A DNA stretch of 24,637 nucleotides from CAYOCE01 sp964402405 (GTDB taxonomy: Bacteria; Pseudomonadota; Alphaproteobacteria; UBA7879), in the NCBI GenBank assembly GCA_964402405.1, contig CAYOCE010000014.1, positions 1-24,637 on the forward strand, read 5' to 3'. The notes under the pieces were generated by a model. It saw only the letters and a list, made by a program, of their open reading frames with translations, did no database searches and had not been told where the DNA came from. Shown here piece by piece: positions 22,151-24,637 of this stretch; within the stretch, counting starts at the first letter, position 1; each line of letters starts with the position of its first letter. The position numbers and the translations under genes were made by a program.

Positions 22151-23458
22151 ATGGATTTTTCTTGGGCGCATAATAAGCGTTTTTGTATTTTGGGCCTGGC
22201 GCGTTCAGGGCTTGCGGCTGCTCGTGTTCTTAAAGAACAGGGTTTTCCTGTATTGGCCTGGGATGATAAGTTATCTAATAATGCCCAGGAAATTTTAAGG
22301 CAGGAGAACATTCCCCTCCAAAATCTACTCACTCATGATTGGCAGGAAAATGACATTCTGGTTATTAGCCCAGGGATTCCTCATACATTGCCATCACCTC
22401 ATCCTATTATAGCCCGAGCCAAGGCAGCAGGCGTCCCTGTTACCGTAGATGTAGAATTGTTTTTAAAATCCATTCCTAAGGATGCTTGGGTGATTGGGGT
22501 TACCGGTACCAATGGTAAATCCACAACCGTGAGTTTATTACATCATCTGTTTAAAACAGCTGGGGCTAAGGTGGCGCTGGGGGGAAATTTTGGAGTGCCC
22601 GTTTTTGCGTTGGAGCCTGCAGATATCTATGTTCTGGAATTATCGTCCTATCAACTGGAATTAATGGAAACGCCCAGGTTAAATATAGCTGTGCTTTTAA
22701 ACCTTATTCCCGACCACTTGGAACGCCATGGAGGTGTAGAGGGATATGTTGAGGCGAAGCGTAAGATTTTTGAGTTAATGGCGCCGAATGGGGTTGCCAT
22801 TTTAGGAATCGATACGCCTCTGAGTGCGGCACTTCTGAAAGATACCATGATGTCTCTGTCTGCTAAAAAATTTTCTACCCTCATATCCCTTGAAAATGCG
22901 CCATTCTTAAAGGGGCAGCATAATGCGGAAAATGCCTTTGCTGCTAGCGCTACATTTTTAGAGACCCCCAATATTGACCACACAACCTTACAAAGGGGCC
23001 TAGATACTTTCCCCGGGTTGGTTCATCGTCAACAGCAGATTGCGATTTTGGGGAATGTGGCCTTTGTGAATGACAGCAAAGCAACCAATTGTGATTCAGC
23101 CATCAAGGCGCTGGAGTGCCATGACAATATTTATTGGATTGTGGGGGGAAAACTGAAAGAGAACGATTTTGACGTGGAAAAATTTCGTCCCTACTTCCAT
23201 AAAATCAAGGCAATCTTTACGATAGGAGATGGGGGGCCTGTGTTTCAGGAGGCCTTTCAAAATATCCTCCCCACATTTTCCTGTGGTACCCTAGACGTGG
23301 CCACACACAAAGCATATGATATGGCTAAGAAGTCAGAGGGTCAGGCAGTGGTTTTACTATCCCCCGCAACGGCTTCCTTCGACCAATTTAGAGATTTCGA
23401 GGATCGGGGAGAATCCTTTGGTCGGATTGTTCATAAAATTTTAAAAGAGGCCCCATGA
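22151..23458 (+). CDS. murD: UDP-N-acetylmuramoylalanine--D-glutamate ligase
   Basis: Cytoplasmic ATP-dependent ligase that adds D-glutamate to UDP-MurNAc-L-Ala in peptidoglycan precursor synthesis. 435 residues, normal length. The N-terminal UMP-binding domain has ILGLARSGLAAARVL, the central domain has the P-loop GTNGKSTT (about residues 119-126), then ELSSYQLE and LNLIPDHLERHGG, and the C-terminal domain has HRQQ, VNDSKATN and LLSPATASFDQF, all Mur-ligase markers. Two starts are possible, TTG at 22148 and ATG at 22151; neither has a clear ribosome site. It overlaps ftsW by four bases (ATGA). In the usual division cluster mraY precedes murD; here the upstream neighbour is the divergent amine oxidase. 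Confidence 0.97.
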   Translation: MDFSWAHNKRFCILGLARSGLAAARVLKEQGFPVLAWDDKLSNNAQEILRQENIPLQNLLTHDWQENDILVISPGIPHTLPSPHPIIARAKAAGVPVTVDVELFLKSIPKDAWVIGVTGTNGKSTTVSLLHHLFKTAGAKVALGGNFGVPVFALEPADIYVLELSSYQLELMETPRLNIAVLLNLIPDHLERHGGVEGYVEAKRKIFELMAPNGVAILGIDTPLSAALLKDTMMSLSAKKFSTLISLENAPFLKGQHNAENAFAASATFLETPNIDHTTLQRGLDTFPGLVHRQQQIAILGNVAFVNDSKATNCDSAIKALECHDNIYWIVGGKLKENDFDVEKFRPYFHKIKAIFTIGDGGPVFQEAFQNILPTFSCGTLDVATHKAYDMAKKSEGQAVVLLSPATASFDQFRDFEDRGESFGRIVHKILKEAP

Positions 23459-24585
23459 AGCCATATTTATTCTCCAGAAAAGACAAAAGCATCTTAGGCA
23501 AATGGTGGTGGACCGTTGATAGATGGATGCTGATGGCTATTACAGCCCTGATGATCATTGGCATTTGGTTGAGCATGTCCGCAAGTCCCATGGTGGCTGA
23601 GCGCATTGGATATTCCACCTTCTATTTTACTTATCGCCATTTGCTGTTGGTAATACCCGCTTTTTGCTTGATGGTGGGATTTTCTTTGTTGGATCAAAAG
23701 GCCCTCAGACGATTATGTTTACTAATGTTTTTGATTGAGATGATTTTTCTGATTCTAACCCCCCTCATCGGACATGAGGTTAAGGGAGGCAGAAGATGGA
23801 TGAATATTTTTGGATTTTCCCTCCAGGTGTCAGAATTTATCAAACCAACCTTTGCCGTGGTCACTGCTTGGTTTTTGTCGAATCCCACGACGTTTAAAGG
23901 TATCAGCAGCTATAAACTAACCTTTGCTTTATTAGGTTTAATTATTGGATTGGTCATGATGCAGCCAGATTTTGGGATGGCGATTGTGATTACCTCTGTA
24001 TTTTTGGTGCAACTATTTTTAGCAGGACTTCCTTTGATCTTTCTGGGGATAGGGGCTCTCTTTGTTTTGATATCGGGAATTGGTGCCTATTTTTTCTTTC
24101 CTCATGTGGCTAGTCGTATCGATCGTTTCTTGGATCCAGAGGCGGGGGATAGATACCAAATCAATCATTCCTTGGATTCCTTTATCCGCGGGGGATTAGG
24201 GGGGGTGGGTCCCGGAGAAGGTACCATCAAAAAAGTTTTACCAGATGTTCATGCGGATTTTATTTTCGCTGTGGCGGGTGAAGAATTTGGCCTAATCATG
24301 TGCCTATTGATTGTGGGGATTTTTGTCTTCATTATTGTCAGAGGACTATATCATGCCTACCATCAACCCTCTCTATTCCCTATGTTAGCGCTGGCGGGCC
24401 TTATTTCCCAGTTTGGAATTCAGGCATTTATTAATATTGCCTCTACCCTTCATCTAATTCCCACAAAAGGCATGACCTTGCCCTTCATTAGCTATGGAGG
24501 ATCATCACTTCTCGCCATTGCCATCAACATGGGAATGGTTTTGGGCTTTATAAGGTCTCAAGAAAAAGAGAGAGACAATCGGTGA
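23455..24585 (+). CDS. ftsW: Septal peptidoglycan polymerase FtsW (SEDS family)
   Basis: Inner-membrane SEDS glycosyltransferase that polymerises lipid II at the division septum, working with FtsI. 376 residues with about ten membrane segments (for example LMAITALMIIGIWLSMSA, HLLLVIPAFCLMVGFSLL, FALLGLIIGLVMMQ). Family markers are KGGRRWMNIFGFSLQVSEFIKP, MMQPDFGMAIVI, GDRYQINHSLDSFIRGGLGGVGPGEGTIKKVLPDVHADFIFAVAGEEFG and PFISYGGSSLLA. Because it is coupled to murD by an ATGA overlap and has the GxGxG-type loop and DFIFA motif of the FtsW branch, I call it FtsW rather than RodA. MurG would be the expected next gene, but the window ends 52 bases after the stop. Confidence 0.96.
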   Translation: MKPYLFSRKDKSILGKWWWTVDRWMLMAITALMIIGIWLSMSASPMVAERIGYSTFYFTYRHLLLVIPAFCLMVGFSLLDQKALRRLCLLMFLIEMIFLILTPLIGHEVKGGRRWMNIFGFSLQVSEFIKPTFAVVTAWFLSNPTTFKGISSYKLTFALLGLIIGLVMMQPDFGMAIVITSVFLVQLFLAGLPLIFLGIGALFVLISGIGAYFFFPHVASRIDRFLDPEAGDRYQINHSLDSFIRGGLGGVGPGEGTIKKVLPDVHADFIFAVAGEEFGLIMCLLIVGIFVFIIVRGLYHAYHQPSLFPMLALAGLISQFGIQAFINIASTLHLIPTKGMTLPFISYGGSSLLAIAINMGMVLGFIRSQEKERDNR

Positions 24586-24637
24586 TTCTCATTTGAGTGT
24601 CAAAAAAACATAACAATTATAAAAAATATGTAAAAAA

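Overview
The window looks like chromosomal DNA of an alphaproteobacterium, probably a host-associated one of the Holosporales/Rickettsiales type. This is inferred from moderate-to-low GC, the sfsA-map neighbourhood, scattered core-gene operons, many hairpin repeats between genes, and many small exported proteins of unknown function. No 16S gene or other formal taxonomic marker is present, so the placement is tentative. I see no tRNA, rRNA, CRISPR array, prophage or complete insertion sequence.

Region 1 (1-4160, minus strand): a C-terminal remnant of a DUF4143-type ATPase abuts the terminator of rplS (ribosomal protein L19). Upstream of rplS is a three-gene surface-glycan operon: two tandemly duplicated GT4 glycosyltransferases and a UDP-glucuronate-type epimerase. 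One glycosyltransferase carries a run of nine G near its 5' end, which could make it phase-variable. A REPIN-like hairpin pair lies upstream.

Region 2 (4160-10600, minus strand): two small exported proteins of unknown function, the Lon protease, a Fic enzyme fused to a MerR-type DNA-binding domain with a promoter/operator that fits autoregulation, a membrane-anchored AsmA-like protein, and a YceD/DUF177 protein.

Region 3 (10600-12930): a 47-residue membrane protein on the plus strand, a gene-poor stretch, then a minus-strand pair of a class D beta-lactamase and a proline-rich exported protein.

Region 4 (12930-18300, plus strand): accA, a block of REP-like hairpins, and an AT-rich accessory run. 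That run holds a Myb/SANT-like DNA-binding protein, a cysteine-rich exported protein, a solute-binding-like protein, and an AAA/DUF4143 ATPase whose start and stop both lie inside copies of the same palindrome. Next come a 125-bp imperfect palindrome and an AlaX-like tRNA-editing protein with a changed metal motif, closed by a strong terminator.

Region 5 (18400-24637): rnhA (minus) diverges from sfsA-map (plus), with a hairpin repeat between sfsA and map. A secreted flavin amine oxidase (minus) then diverges from murD-ftsW (plus), which are translationally coupled and serve peptidoglycan precursor synthesis and septal wall assembly.

The core genes (rplS, lon, accA, rnhA, map, murD, ftsW) look intact. 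Novelty is concentrated in the palindrome-bounded ATPase, the Fic-MerR gene with its apparently leaderless promoter, the 125-bp palindrome, and the exported proteins of unknown function.
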